From assembly GCF_000502835.1 (NCBI RefSeq), contig NZ_AYVL01000017.1, positions 769-64,768 of the forward strand: 64,000 bases of DNA. Direction: 5' to 3'. Both the position numbers and the translations under genes were made by a program. The stretch's first letter is position 1, and each line of letters opens with the position of its first letter. Under the pieces are notes generated by a model that ran no database searches, was not told where the DNA came from, and was given only the letters and a program-made list of their open reading frames with translations. This stretch comes from Mesorhizobium sp. LSJC280B00. Its GTDB lineage: Bacteria; Pseudomonadota; Alphaproteobacteria; Rhizobiales; Rhizobiaceae. Of this stretch, positions 53,884 to 62,665 are shown piece by piece.

Positions 53884-54906
53884 CTAAATCTCTTCTGGGA
53901 CTTCGCACGCGAAATCGGAGGCGGCATTCAATTCGGTACCAACAACGGCAAGGTCGGATCCGGCGTGCCCGAGACGCTCAATAGTTTCAAGCAAAGGCGC
54001 CAGGCGAGATGCCTCCTGCAACATCATTTCCCGCATCCACAGGCTTGCCGGATCAGTATTGTGAAGCGCAGGCCATTGGACGGCCTCCGTGAATGCGGGA
54101 TGAGGAAGTGGCGGCGGAAGTCCGACAATCCGCAGGGGTGTTGTTTTTGCGAAATGCTGCGCCAGCCGTAAGGGCATGGTCCCGATGCGGTTGGTGCCTG
54201 ATACAACGGGCGGGATCATGCTAAAGCCCTGTACGACGACCTCGATACGTCTCTCGAAACCGTGCTCGAGCAAATACCATTCCTCCATGGTGGGCTGCCG
54301 GGTGTGCCTGAATCTGAGCACAACATGCCCCATGGACAAGTATCGCTCGAATGTAAGTGGCTCTGACAGCTGCTTGTTCGTGCCGCAGCCTACGCATACG
54401 AGCATATCTTCGAACAGGGCTGCGCGAGGATGTTTCGACATGAACACTTCCGGCATAATCAGAAAATGAACGTCGCCGCGCCGGAGAAGCTCCTCGGGGT
54501 CGTCGGAAATAGGCAGACATTCGAAGCGGACGGCGGGAGCTTCCCGCGCAGCACGCTCTACGATCTTCTTAAAAAATACGAGCGTGAGGTAATCGGAAAG
54601 CATGATTCGGAAGAGACGATCCGATTGGGCTGGGTTAAAGGCGTCCCAGGAAATAATCGATAGCTGGATGTGCAGCAATGCGTCCCGGACTGCTGGGGCG
54701 AGCCCCTCCGCGCGCGGTGTCAAAATGAGCTCGCGGCCGTTCATCGCAAATAGCTCATCGCTGAAATAGGCGCGTAACCGAGCGACGGCGGCGCTCATGG
54801 CCGGCTGGCTCAGGTTAATACTCCGGGCCGCCGCGGTGACTTTACGTTCCCTGATCAGAGCGTCCAGCACAACGAGGAGATTTAGATCCAGCCCCTTAAA
54901 ACGCAT
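53884..54906 (-). CDS. nodD: nodulation regulator NodD
   Basis: LysR-type activator that binds nod boxes and responds to host flavonoids. It has 340 residues, with the NodD opening MRFKGLDLNLLVVLDALI, the HTH AAARSINLSQPAMSAAVARL and a full effector domain. It is somewhat longer than the usual 308-322, with a tail ending CEVPEEI. It is transcribed away from nodA with the nod box between. Its nearest relative here is the truncated copy at 60538, which differs at a modest number of positions. Confidence 0.96.
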   Translation of the reverse strand: MRFKGLDLNLLVVLDALIRERKVTAAARSINLSQPAMSAAVARLRAYFSDELFAMNGRELILTPRAEGLAPAVRDALLHIQLSIISWDAFNPAQSDRLFRIMLSDYLTLVFFKKIVERAAREAPAVRFECLPISDDPEELLRRGDVHFLIMPEVFMSKHPRAALFEDMLVCVGCGTNKQLSEPLTFERYLSMGHVVLRFRHTRQPTMEEWYLLEHGFERRIEVVVQGFSMIPPVVSGTNRIGTMPLRLAQHFAKTTPLRIVGLPPPLPHPAFTEAVQWPALHNTDPASLWMREMMLQEASRLAPLLETIERLGHAGSDLAVVGTELNAASDFACEVPEEI

Positions 54907-54916
54907 GTCCTGATCT

Positions 54917-54963
54917 ATCCAGCGTGTGGATGGGTATCATCTAAACAATCAATTTTACGAATT
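54917..54963 (+). promoter_or_regulatory. nod box of the nodA operon
   Basis: ATCCAGCGTGTGGATG followed by GGTATCATC and AAACAATCAATTTTAC, close to the 47-base nod box consensus, in the nodD-nodA gap and reading toward nodA. NodD with flavonoid activates from here; transcription should begin about 25-30 bases beyond. Confidence 0.93.
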
Positions 54964-54990
54964 TACGAACCATGCATTAGAGGAACGTAA

Positions 54991-55101
54991 ATGACCGACG
55001 TCAAGCTCAAATCGACGGCGCCGCAACACGGGCGGGAACATCGAGAGAGCTCATTTGCGAGCCCGACCGGCTGGCTCACCTTCGCTAACGACAACGGTTG
55101 A
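54991..55101 (+). CDS. 36-residue ORF between nod box and nodA
   Basis: ATG 54991 preceded by AGAGGAAC with good spacing; the frame reads MTDVKLKSTAPQHGREHRES, then ASPTGWLTFANDNG, and stops at 55101, 75 bases before nodA. It would be first on the nod transcript. Bradyrhizobium operons start with nodY or nodK at this position, which are longer, so this might be an eroded relative or a leader peptide. I see no similarity that settles it. Confidence 0.5.
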   Translation: MTDVKLKSTAPQHGREHRESSFASPTGWLTFANDNG

Positions 55102-55176
55102 GTGCAGTCAAACAACGCCGCCGCTTTGGCCGGGTAATGCGGCCCGCAAGAAACCAATAAGAAAGAGAGATCCTGA

Positions 55177-55770
55177 ATGCGCTCGCAGGTGCAGTGGAAG
55201 TTGTGCTGGGAAAATGAGTTGCAGCTCTCCGACCATGTCGAGCTCGCCAAGTTCTTTCGAAATACCTATGGGCCGACTGGGGCGTGCAACGCAGAACCGT
55301 TCGAAGGTAGTCGAAGCTGGGCCGGAGCCAGGCCTGAACTCCGCGTAATCGCCTATGATTCGAGCGGTGTAGCGGCCCATATGGGCATACTGCGCCGTTT
55401 CGTCAAGGTTGACGCGGTCGATCTATTGGTGGCTGAGCTGGGCCTGTACGGGGTACGTCCGGATCTTGAGGGCCTCGGAATCGCCCATTCAATCCATGTC
55501 ATGCTTCCAACACTGCAGGAGCTTGGCGTTCCATTCGCTTTCGGAACCGTCCGGGACGCGCTGCGGAATCATGTTGAGAGGTTCGGGCGGCGATACAGCC
55601 CTTTGGCTGTTTTGTCGGGAATTCGCGTGCGCTCCACCCGACCAGAGGCGCGCCTCGACCTGCCGCCCACACGCATCGATGACGCACTCGTCATTGTTCT
55701 GCCAGTTGGACGACCGATCAGCGAATGGCCCACCGGCGCGATGATCGATCGGAACGGACCAGAGCTATGA
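55177..55770 (+). CDS. nodA: N-acyltransferase NodA
   Basis: 197-residue NodA, which attaches the fatty acyl chain to the free amine of the chito-oligosaccharide made by NodC and NodB. Recognisable are VQWKLCWENELQLSDHVELA, GPTGACNAEPFEGSRSWAGA and ELGLYGVRPDLEGLGIAHS. Length is normal. The sequence determines which acyl chains are used and is a host-range marker. ATGA overlap with nodB. Confidence 0.97.
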   Translation: MRSQVQWKLCWENELQLSDHVELAKFFRNTYGPTGACNAEPFEGSRSWAGARPELRVIAYDSSGVAAHMGILRRFVKVDAVDLLVAELGLYGVRPDLEGLGIAHSIHVMLPTLQELGVPFAFGTVRDALRNHVERFGRRYSPLAVLSGIRVRSTRPEARLDLPPTRIDDALVIVLPVGRPISEWPTGAMIDRNGPEL

Positions 55771-56426
55771 GCCGTCCCGATTGCTTATACGAAGTGCGCC
55801 GTGAGTGCTCTGACGGCACCGGCCGTCGCAGCGTTTATCTGACGTTCGACGACGGTCCCAATCCACTTTTCACACCGGAGATTCTGGATGTGTTGGCAGA
55901 GCAGCGGGTGCCGGCGACTTTCTTCGTCATCGGCGCCTACGCCTTAGAGCACCCGGATCTAATCCAACGAATGTTTGCAGAAGGGCACGAGCTAGGCAAC
56001 CACACGATGACTCATCCGGATCCGTACAAATGCGGCTTCGGCGAAGTGCAACGTGAGATCTTTGAAGCGAACGGCGCCATCATGAGGGCGTGCCCTCAGG
56101 CCTCGGTGCGCTATATTCGCGCGCCCTACGGCGCCTGGAGCGAAGAAGTCTTCACAGCGTCACAGATCGCCGGGCTGACGGCCCTCCATTGGTCCGTCGA
56201 CCCTCGAGATTGGTCTCGCCCTGGGGTCGACGCGATTATCGATACCGTGCTCGCCTCTGTCCGGCCGGGCGCAATCGTACTCTTGCACGACGGATGCCCT
56301 CCCGGCGAGTTGAGCCAGGGCGCTCACGCCGGTCTGCGCGACCAGACGGTCACGGCGCTGTCCCGTCTGATTCCAGCACTTCATGAGCGCGGATTTGTAA
56401 TCCGCTCACTTCCTCAACATCACTGA
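55767..56426 (+). CDS. nodB: chito-oligosaccharide deacetylase NodB
   Basis: 219-residue polysaccharide deacetylase (NodB fold) that removes the acetyl group from the non-reducing end. The metal and catalytic motifs TFDDGPNP and HTMTHPD (HxxxH) are intact, as is the RAPYG loop. The ATG overlaps the nodA stop. Confidence 0.97.
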   Translation: MSRPDCLYEVRRECSDGTGRRSVYLTFDDGPNPLFTPEILDVLAEQRVPATFFVIGAYALEHPDLIQRMFAEGHELGNHTMTHPDPYKCGFGEVQREIFEANGAIMRACPQASVRYIRAPYGAWSEEVFTASQIAGLTALHWSVDPRDWSRPGVDAIIDTVLASVRPGAIVLLHDGCPPGELSQGAHAGLRDQTVTALSRLIPALHERGFVIRSLPQHH

Positions 56427-56440
56427 ACAAACGAGATCCC

Positions 56441-57799
56441 ATGACTCTTCTTGGTACAACCAGCACTGTGGCCATTTCGCTTTATGCACTGCTCTCGACT
56501 ACTTATAAGAGCATGCAGGGGATTTATGCTCTGCCGACAAACGACTCATCGGCGTTGGAGGATCTCGTCGGCTCCGATCAACTGCCCAGCGTGGATGTCA
56601 TCGTCCCCTGCTTCAACGAGGATCCGCGCACGCTTTCAGAGTGCCTGGCTTCCATTGCAGACCAAGAATACGCCGGAAGACTTCGGGTCTATGTGGTTGA
56701 TGACGGTTCTGGAAATCGCGAAGCCGTAGGAACTGTCCACGAAACCTACGCGCGCGACCCTAGGTTCGACATCATTTTGCTTCCCGAGAATGTTGGAAAG
56801 CGCAAGGCACAGATCGCCGCGATACGCCGCTCATCCGGGGATTTGGTGCTTAACGTTGATTCAGACACGATACTCGCGTCCGACGTCATTACCAAGCTTG
56901 TACCGAAGATGCGAGATCCAGCGGTCGGCGCAGTCATGGGTCAGTTGACGGCCAGTAACCGGAGCGAGAGCTGGCTGACCAGGCTGATAGACATGGAGTA
57001 CTGGCTGGCTTGCAACGAGGAGCGCGCGGCACAGGCTCGCTTCGGTGCCGTTATGTGCTGTTGCGGCCCATGTGCCATGTACCGCCGGTCTGCGCTCCTT
57101 TTGTTACTGGACCAGTACGAGTCGCAATTTTTTCGGGGCAAGCCAAGCGACTTCGGTGAGGATCGCCATCTCACTATCCTCATGCTGAAAGCAGGCTTTC
57201 GAACCGAGTACGTTCCGAGCGCCATCGCGGCCACAGTCGTTCCGAACAGACTCGGACCGTATCTGCGCCAACAACTCCGTTGGGCACGAAGCACATTCCG
57301 GGACACGCTGCTTGGGCTGCGCTTGCTGCCCGGCCTCAATAGCTATCTCACGTTGGACGTGGTCGGACAGAATCTCGGGGCGCTACTCCTCGCCCTATCG
57401 GTACTAACGGGCCTCGCACATTTCGCACTGACAGGCACTGTGCCTTGGTGGACAGGACTGATGATTGTGTCCATGACCATGGTCCGATGCAGCGTGGTAG
57501 CAGTTCGTGCTCGACAGTTTCGATTTCTGGGCTTTTCCCTGCACACGTTCATCAACATCTTTCTCTTACTTCCCTTGAAGGCCTACGCGCTGTGTACATT
57601 GAGCAATAGCGATTGGCTGTCGCGAAGCTCTGCTGTCGCTACATCGAACACTGGGGGAAAACAGGCCCCCACCCAAACTCCGATCACTGGATCAAGCAGG
57701 GCAGAATTCTCACCGCATGCAGCTCCGCTTCGCAGGCTCAATCTTGGGCGGGATTCTTCGGGATTAGCGCTTTCGGGCAACATTTGCGGCGACGAGTGA
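56441..57799 (+). CDS. nodC: N-acetylglucosaminyltransferase NodC
   Basis: 452-residue family 2 glycosyltransferase of the inner membrane that polymerises GlcNAc into the Nod factor backbone. It has an N-terminal membrane segment, VVDDGSGN, the DSD motif in NVDSDT, EDRH, and the processivity motif QQLRW, followed by three C-terminal membrane helices. The last 60 residues are a polar tail longer than in some NodC proteins. Confidence 0.97.
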   Translation: MTLLGTTSTVAISLYALLSTTYKSMQGIYALPTNDSSALEDLVGSDQLPSVDVIVPCFNEDPRTLSECLASIADQEYAGRLRVYVVDDGSGNREAVGTVHETYARDPRFDIILLPENVGKRKAQIAAIRRSSGDLVLNVDSDTILASDVITKLVPKMRDPAVGAVMGQLTASNRSESWLTRLIDMEYWLACNEERAAQARFGAVMCCCGPCAMYRRSALLLLLDQYESQFFRGKPSDFGEDRHLTILMLKAGFRTEYVPSAIAATVVPNRLGPYLRQQLRWARSTFRDTLLGLRLLPGLNSYLTLDVVGQNLGALLLALSVLTGLAHFALTGTVPWWTGLMIVSMTMVRCSVVAVRARQFRFLGFSLHTFINIFLLLPLKAYALCTLSNSDWLSRSSAVATSNTGGKQAPTQTPITGSSRAEFSPHAAPLRRLNLGRDSSGLALSGNICGDE

Positions 57800-57814
57800 T
57801 CGCTAATTACCTAG

Positions 57815-58444
57815 GTGGACGAGAGGTGGACGAGTTTGACCCAGAACATGAATCATCAGTTGCTCGATCGGGAATTGGCCGCAGACGATCCGTGGCGCCT
57901 CGACCGCAATCCGTTCGAGCGGGAGCGCCACACGCAAATGCTCCAGCTGGCGCTTGCCCAAGGCTCCATTACAAATGCCCTCGAAGTCGGGTGCGCTGCC
58001 GGCGCATTCACGGAAAAACTAGCCCCCTACTGCCAAGGGCTCACCGTCATCGATGTCGTGGCGCAAGCGATTGCTCGAGCACGTCAACGGATAAAGGAGC
58101 CGTCGCGCATCAACTGGATAGTCTCCGATGTTCAACAGTTTTCGACCGACGAGTTGTTTGACCTGATCGTTGTGGCGGAGGTCCTATACTACCTCGAAGA
58201 CATAGCCGAGATGCGCGCGGCCGTCAAAAACCTGGTGCGGGTGCTTGCGCCAGGCGGGCATCTGATCTTCGGATCGGCAAGGGATGCTAATTGCCGTCGC
58301 TGGGGTCACGCCGCTGGTGCTGAGCCGGTCATCGCCATGCTGAACGAAACGTTGATCGAGGTAGAGCGTCTTGAGTGTCGGGGCGAGTCGGTCAACGAAG
58401 ACTGCTTGCTCGTCCGTTTCCGGAACCCGCTTTCCGCTTCCTGA
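57815..58444 (+). CDS. nodS: SAM-dependent N-methyltransferase NodS
   Basis: Methylates the deacetylated nitrogen of the Nod factor before acylation. The Rossmann motif ALEVGCAAGAFTEKL and the pattern DLIVVAEVLYYLEDI are typical. The frame is 209 codons from GTG 57815. ATG 57848 (MNHQLLDRELAADD) and TTG 57836, with GAGGTGG upstream, are alternatives; homologues usually begin close to LLDRELAADDPW, so the short start is plausible. Confidence 0.93.
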   Translation: MDERWTSLTQNMNHQLLDRELAADDPWRLDRNPFERERHTQMLQLALAQGSITNALEVGCAAGAFTEKLAPYCQGLTVIDVVAQAIARARQRIKEPSRINWIVSDVQQFSTDELFDLIVVAEVLYYLEDIAEMRAAVKNLVRVLAPGGHLIFGSARDANCRRWGHAAGAEPVIAMLNETLIEVERLECRGESVNEDCLLVRFRNPLSAS

Positions 58445-58479
58445 TGAATCGAATCTATCGCCGTTAACGTGGAGACACT

Positions 58480-58779
58480 ATGCGCATCTGTGGTACCAAG
58501 CTGACCCATGATGGGGCGATCGCCCTTGTCGAGGATGGACGGCTCGTCTTCTGCGTAGAGCAGGAAAAGCGGCACAACAATCCGCGTTACCAAACCATCG
58601 ATAATCTCGACGCAATTGTCGCCGCTTTGGCGGAACAGGGGCTAAATCCTTGTGATGTCGATCAGTTCGTTATCGACGGCTGGGATGGCGAAGACGAGTC
58701 ACAGTTTCAGGTCCGGCAGGCAACAGCAACCGCCAGTCGTGGCGACGCTCTCGGTAAAATGAACCCATGTCCACGGTAA
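58480..58779 (+). pseudogene. nodU: NodU carbamoyltransferase, N-terminal fragment
   Basis: ATG 58480 opens MRICGTKLTHDGAIALVEDG, the NodU start, and follows the family for about 78 residues (to QFQV). It then runs into 21 unrelated residues and stops at 58779, overlapping nodI by 13 bases. About 480 residues including the catalytic carbamoyl-transfer domain are deleted. The Nod factor of this strain should therefore lack the 6-O-carbamoyl group added by NodU unless another copy exists. Confidence 0.9.
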
Positions 58780-59678
58780 CGATCGATCTTACTGACGTAA
58801 GCAAAACTTATGACAAGCTCGTTGTCGACAGACTGTCGTTCCGCGTTACGGCGGGGGAATGCTTCGGGCTCTTGGGACCGAACGGTGCGGGCAAAAGCAC
58901 GATTGCGCGTATGGTCCTCGGCATGACATCGCCTGATGCGGGGAAGATTACTGTGCTCGGCGCTCCAGTGCCGGCGCGCGCGCGTTTGGCACGTATGCGC
59001 ATCGGCGTGGTCCCGCAGTTCGACAATCTTGATACCGCGTTCACTGTACGCGAGAACCTGTTGGTGTTCGGGCGCTACTTCCGGATGAGCAGACGCCAGA
59101 TCGAAGCGGTCATACCGTCGCTGCTTGAGTTCGCCCGCCTCGAGAACAAAGCGGATGCGCGCGTCGCCGAACTGTCCGGCGGCATGAAGCGGCGCCTGAC
59201 GCTCGCGCGTGCGCTGATCAATGACCCGCACTTGCTGGTGATGGACGAGCCGACCACCGGCCTCGATCCGCAGGCCCGCCACCTGATCTGGGAACGGCTG
59301 CGATCGCTGCTGGCGCGGGGCAAGACTATTCTTTTGACTACCCATTTCATGGAAGAGGCCGAGCGGCTGTGCGATCGGCTGTGCGTTATGGAGGAGGGGC
59401 GCAAGATCGCCGAAGGCCGCCCGTCCGCACTCATTGACGAGCAGATCGGCTGTGACGTGGTCGAGGTCTACGGCGGCAATCCGCATGAACTGGGTGCGCT
59501 GATCCGGCCGTACGCACAGCGCATCGAGGTGAGCGGTGAGACGCTTTTTTGCTATGCACCCGATCCGGAGCAGGTGCTGGGGCAGCTACGCGGGCGCGCG
59601 GGTCTGCGCCTTCTGCAGCGTCCCCCCAATCTCGAGGATGTGTTCTTGCGGCTAACCGGGCGCGAGATGGAGGACTGA
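58767..59678 (+). CDS. nodI: Nod factor export ATP-binding protein NodI
   Basis: 303-residue ABC ATPase that with NodJ exports lipo-chitooligosaccharides. Walker A GPNGAGKST, signature LSGGMKRR and Walker B LLVMDEPTTGLDP are intact. The start ATG 58767 lies inside the tail of the nodU fragment. It follows the deletion junction directly, so expression from the nod box is retained. Confidence 0.96.
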   Translation: MSTVTIDLTDVSKTYDKLVVDRLSFRVTAGECFGLLGPNGAGKSTIARMVLGMTSPDAGKITVLGAPVPARARLARMRIGVVPQFDNLDTAFTVRENLLVFGRYFRMSRRQIEAVIPSLLEFARLENKADARVAELSGGMKRRLTLARALINDPHLLVMDEPTTGLDPQARHLIWERLRSLLARGKTILLTTHFMEEAERLCDRLCVMEEGRKIAEGRPSALIDEQIGCDVVEVYGGNPHELGALIRPYAQRIEVSGETLFCYAPDPEQVLGQLRGRAGLRLLQRPPNLEDVFLRLTGREMED

Positions 59679-59681
59679 ACA

Positions 59682-60470
59682 ATGGGCGAACGTTATGCGG
59701 CGGGCATGCCCGCCAATGCGTGGAATTGGGTCGCGGTTTGGCGCCGCAACTATCTTGGATGGAAGAAAATCGGGCTTGCATCGGTTCTCGGCAACCTCGC
59801 CGATCCGATGATCTATCTGTTCGGTCTCGGCTTTGGCATCGGAACAATGATAGGTCCTGTTGAGGGCACTTCGTACATTGCGTTTCTCGCGGCTGGCATG
59901 GTTGCCACAAGCGCGATGGCATCGGCGACCGCTGAAACGGTTTACGGGAGTTTCGGACGCATGGACAACCAGCGCACCTGGGAAGGAATGCTATGCACTC
60001 AGCTGACGCTCGGCGATATCGTACTCGGCGAATTGGCGTGGGCAGCCACCAAGGCCCTGATGGCGGGCACAGCAATCACCATTGTTGCCACCACGCTCGG
60101 CTACACATCGTGGCCATCCATCCTCTGCTTGCTGCCAGTCATCGCTCTCAGTGGCCTCGCCTTCGCGAGTCTAGCGATGGTCGTCACGGCGCTTGCGCCC
60201 AGTTATGAATATTTCATATTTTATAATACGCTTGTTATAACACCCATGCTGTTCCTTTGCGGCGCGATGTTTCCGGTCAACCAATTGCCCGGCGCTTTTC
60301 AGGACGTCGCCTCCTTGTTGCCGCTCGCACATGCAATTGACCTCATTCGTCCGGCGATGCTTGGCCGTCCGGCCGGCAGCATGGGCCTGCATATCGGCGC
60401 GCTTTGCATATACACGGTTTTGCCGTTCTTCCTATCGGTTGCTCTATTTCGTCGTCGGCTGATGCGTTGA
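59682..60470 (+). CDS. nodJ: Nod factor export membrane protein NodJ
   Basis: 262-residue ABC-2 type permease with about six membrane helices (GLGFGIGTMIGP, NTLVITPMLFLCGAMFPVNQ). It starts three bases after nodI and completes the exporter. It ends 10 bases before an inverted nod box. Confidence 0.96.
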   Translation: MGERYAAGMPANAWNWVAVWRRNYLGWKKIGLASVLGNLADPMIYLFGLGFGIGTMIGPVEGTSYIAFLAAGMVATSAMASATAETVYGSFGRMDNQRTWEGMLCTQLTLGDIVLGELAWAATKALMAGTAITIVATTLGYTSWPSILCLLPVIALSGLAFASLAMVVTALAPSYEYFIFYNTLVITPMLFLCGAMFPVNQLPGAFQDVASLLPLAHAIDLIRPAMLGRPAGSMGLHIGALCIYTVLPFFLSVALFRRRLMR

Positions 60471-60480
60471 CGCTACTCAC

Positions 60481-60527
60481 CATTCGTAAAATTGTTTCTT
60501 TGGGCGATACCCATCCACGCGTCGGAT
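60481..60527 (-). promoter_or_regulatory. second nod box, facing back into nodJ
   Basis: On the minus strand: ATCCGACGCGTGGATG, GGTATCGCC, AAAGAAACAATTTTAC. Same length and layout as the box at 54917 with several changes. It keeps the normal divergent position relative to the nodD at 60538, but what it reads into is the 3' end of nodJ in antisense. Confidence 0.8.
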
Positions 60528-60537
60528 AGGTCAATAC

Positions 60538-61500
60538 ATGCGTTTTAAGGGACTCGATCTAAATCTCCTGGTTGTGCTGGATGCTTTGATCAGGGAGCGT
60601 AAAGTCACCGCCGCGGCCCGCAGTATTAACCTGAGTCAGCCGGCCATGAGCGCCGCCGTCGGTCGGTTACGCGCCTATTTCAGCGATGAGCTATTTACGA
60701 TGAACGGCCGCGAACTCATTTTGACACCGCGCGCGGAGGGGCTCGCCACAGCAGTCCGGGAGGCATTGCTGCACATCCAGCTGTCGATTATTTCCTGGGA
60801 CGCCTTTAACCCGGCCCGATCGGATCGTCGCTTCCGCATCATCCTTTCCGATTACCTCACGCTCGTATTTTTTAAGAAGATCGTAAAGCGTGCTGCGCGG
60901 GAAGCTCCCGCCGTCCGCTTCGAATGTCTGCTTATTTCCGACGACCCCGAGGAGCTTCTCCGGCGCGGCGACGTTGATTTTCTGATTATGCCGGAAGTGT
61001 TCATGTCGAAACATCCTCGCGCAGCCCTGTTCGAAGATATACTCGTATGCGTAGGCTGCGGCACGAACAAGCAGCTGTCAGAGCCACTTACATTCGACCG
61101 ATACTTGTCGATGGGGCAGGTTGTGCTTAAATTCGGGGACACCCGGCAGCCCTCCATCGAGGAATGGTATTTGCTCGAGAACGGTTTCGAGAGACGTATC
61201 GAGGTCGTCGTACAGGGCTTTAGCATGATCCCGCCCCTTCTATCAGGCACCAACCGCATCGGGACAATGCCCTTACGGCTGGCGCAGCATTTCGCAAAAT
61301 TAACACCCCTGCGGATTGTCGAACTTCCGCCGCCACTTCCTGCCGCATTCACGGAGGCCGTCCAATGGCCTGCGCTTCACAATAATGATCCGGCAAGCCT
61401 ATGGATGCGGGAAATGATGTTGCAGGAGGCATCTCGTATGATTACCCCGCCTAAGAGCACCGGACGTCTCAGTTGTCGGCCGACGACCCCTCGGTTATGA
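60538..61500 (+). CDS. nodD: second NodD, C-terminus replaced by IS sequence
   Basis: 320 codons. Up to about residue 299 (MMLQEASRM) it is nearly the same as the NodD at 53884, with differences such as VGRLRAYF for VARLRAYF and scattered changes in the effector domain. The last 21 residues (ITPPKSTGRLSCRPTTPRL) come from an IS66 remnant, so about 40 native C-terminal residues are missing. The DNA-binding domain is intact. It may act as a weak or dominant regulator or be inactive. Confidence 0.9.
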   Translation: MRFKGLDLNLLVVLDALIRERKVTAAARSINLSQPAMSAAVGRLRAYFSDELFTMNGRELILTPRAEGLATAVREALLHIQLSIISWDAFNPARSDRRFRIILSDYLTLVFFKKIVKRAAREAPAVRFECLLISDDPEELLRRGDVDFLIMPEVFMSKHPRAALFEDILVCVGCGTNKQLSEPLTFDRYLSMGQVVLKFGDTRQPSIEEWYLLENGFERRIEVVVQGFSMIPPLLSGTNRIGTMPLRLAQHFAKLTPLRIVELPPPLPAAFTEAVQWPALHNNDPASLWMREMMLQEASRMITPPKSTGRLSCRPTTPRL

Positions 61501-62172
61501 GAGGAGGCATGGATGGCGATTGGGATTGGGCGATTCCTGCATTGTCGAGAACGATGCAGGGAGAGCAGATCCTTCAGCCTGAAGAGGTGGCAGCGATGCT
61601 GCCGCTGCATGAGCTTGGCTGGGGAACCGACGGGCGAACGAATTCGGGTGCGCTCGCAACACGGTGCCTCGGTATCTAAGCGAGGGCGGGACTGTTCCGT
61701 TTCGCAAGCCTGTGCGGCCGACCGCGTTTGACGGACTGGACGATTGGCTGCGGGAGCGCTTCTTCCCCCATGGCTCGGGCTGGATGACGATCTCGACCCG
61801 CTCCAGATGCGCCGGGAACGCCTTGCGCGGTCGCGCAGCACGTCGCGGCTCGCCTGTCGGTCTTGCGGCCTCGAGCTCGGACTCAATCGCGCCGAGCCCG
61901 GTCTGGATTTCGAAGGCGAAGGCCTGCTGGGCACGTTCGAGCTTCTCGGAGCTGCGACCGAAGCGGCGCGCTCCAGCTGCTTGACGATCCCATGAAGGTC
62001 GGCGATCCTCTCCTGGGCACGCTCGTTGAGTGTCGCCATCCGGACGATCTCGGCCTTGAGTGTTTCGCTCCGGAGTTGTTGCAGTTCGGCCTTCTCCGCC
62101 GCCATGGCGACGAACATCGCCTTGAGCGGATCGATTTCGTGGGGACGGGCCGAAGCGCTTCTCGTCATGACG
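61445..62172 (-). mobile_element. IS66-family TnpC remnant
   Basis: Minus-strand frames spell the IS66 TnpC N-terminal half: LKAMFVAMAAEKAELQQLRS, then RIADLHGIVKQLERA, then in another frame SSEKLERAQQAFAFEI. Later segments are scrambled by several frameshifts. The insertion or deletion here removed the 3' end of nodD. Confidence 0.75.
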
Positions 62173-62179
62173 CCGACAG

Positions 62180-62455
62180 GAGCTTGTTTTACACGGCCTG
62201 AAGCCCGCCTTTTGCGCCTGAGTCACTTCGCCACCGCCTTCCGGCCGGACGCCGTCGCCGTTCGGCTCGAACGCGCGTCCAGTCCATGCCTTCGACGAGC
62301 GCCATCAGTTTCGGCGCGGCAAGCCGATCACGCCGTTCTCCGCCAGCGGAACTTGTCCTCGTCCAGCGCTCACGGTGCGGGTATGCCGGCGTCGAGCAAA
62401 CAGAGAGAAGTTTGGGGCCCAACCAGGACGGCCCCGTTACGAAGTTCGTCCTAGT
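62180..62455 (-). mobile_element. possible IS66 accessory-gene remnant
   Basis: A minus-strand segment with LMALVEGMDWTRV resembles the end of IS66 TnpB-type proteins (L..L.EG.DW). Too short and broken to be sure. It lies between the TnpC remnant and the nod box of the RTX gene. Confidence 0.35.
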
Positions 62456-62561
62456 CTAGTCCCGGTTTGAGTGTCGAATCTTCATCGATTGCATCGGCGA
62501 CCAGCGTCCCCGCCGCCTGCGAGCCCGCAACTGCTCAGCAGAAGGAAGTGAACGTGAGTGC

Positions 62562-62609
62562 ATCCATTTCGTAAATGTGTGTCTATCCAAGCAATCGATT
62601 TCTCTAATT
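62562..62609 (+). promoter_or_regulatory. nod box upstream of RTX gene (one-base insertion)
   Basis: ATCCATTTCGTAAATG, TGTGTCTATC, CAAGCAATCGATTTC, then TCTAAT follows the nod box consensus except for one extra base in the middle and some changes at the 3' end. It points toward the RTX gene, whose ATG is 57 bases further. Confidence 0.65.
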
Positions 62610-62665
62610 ATCCGATGAGGAATATGAAACGCGTCAGGCAGGGTGCATCATTAGGAGTATTTTCG

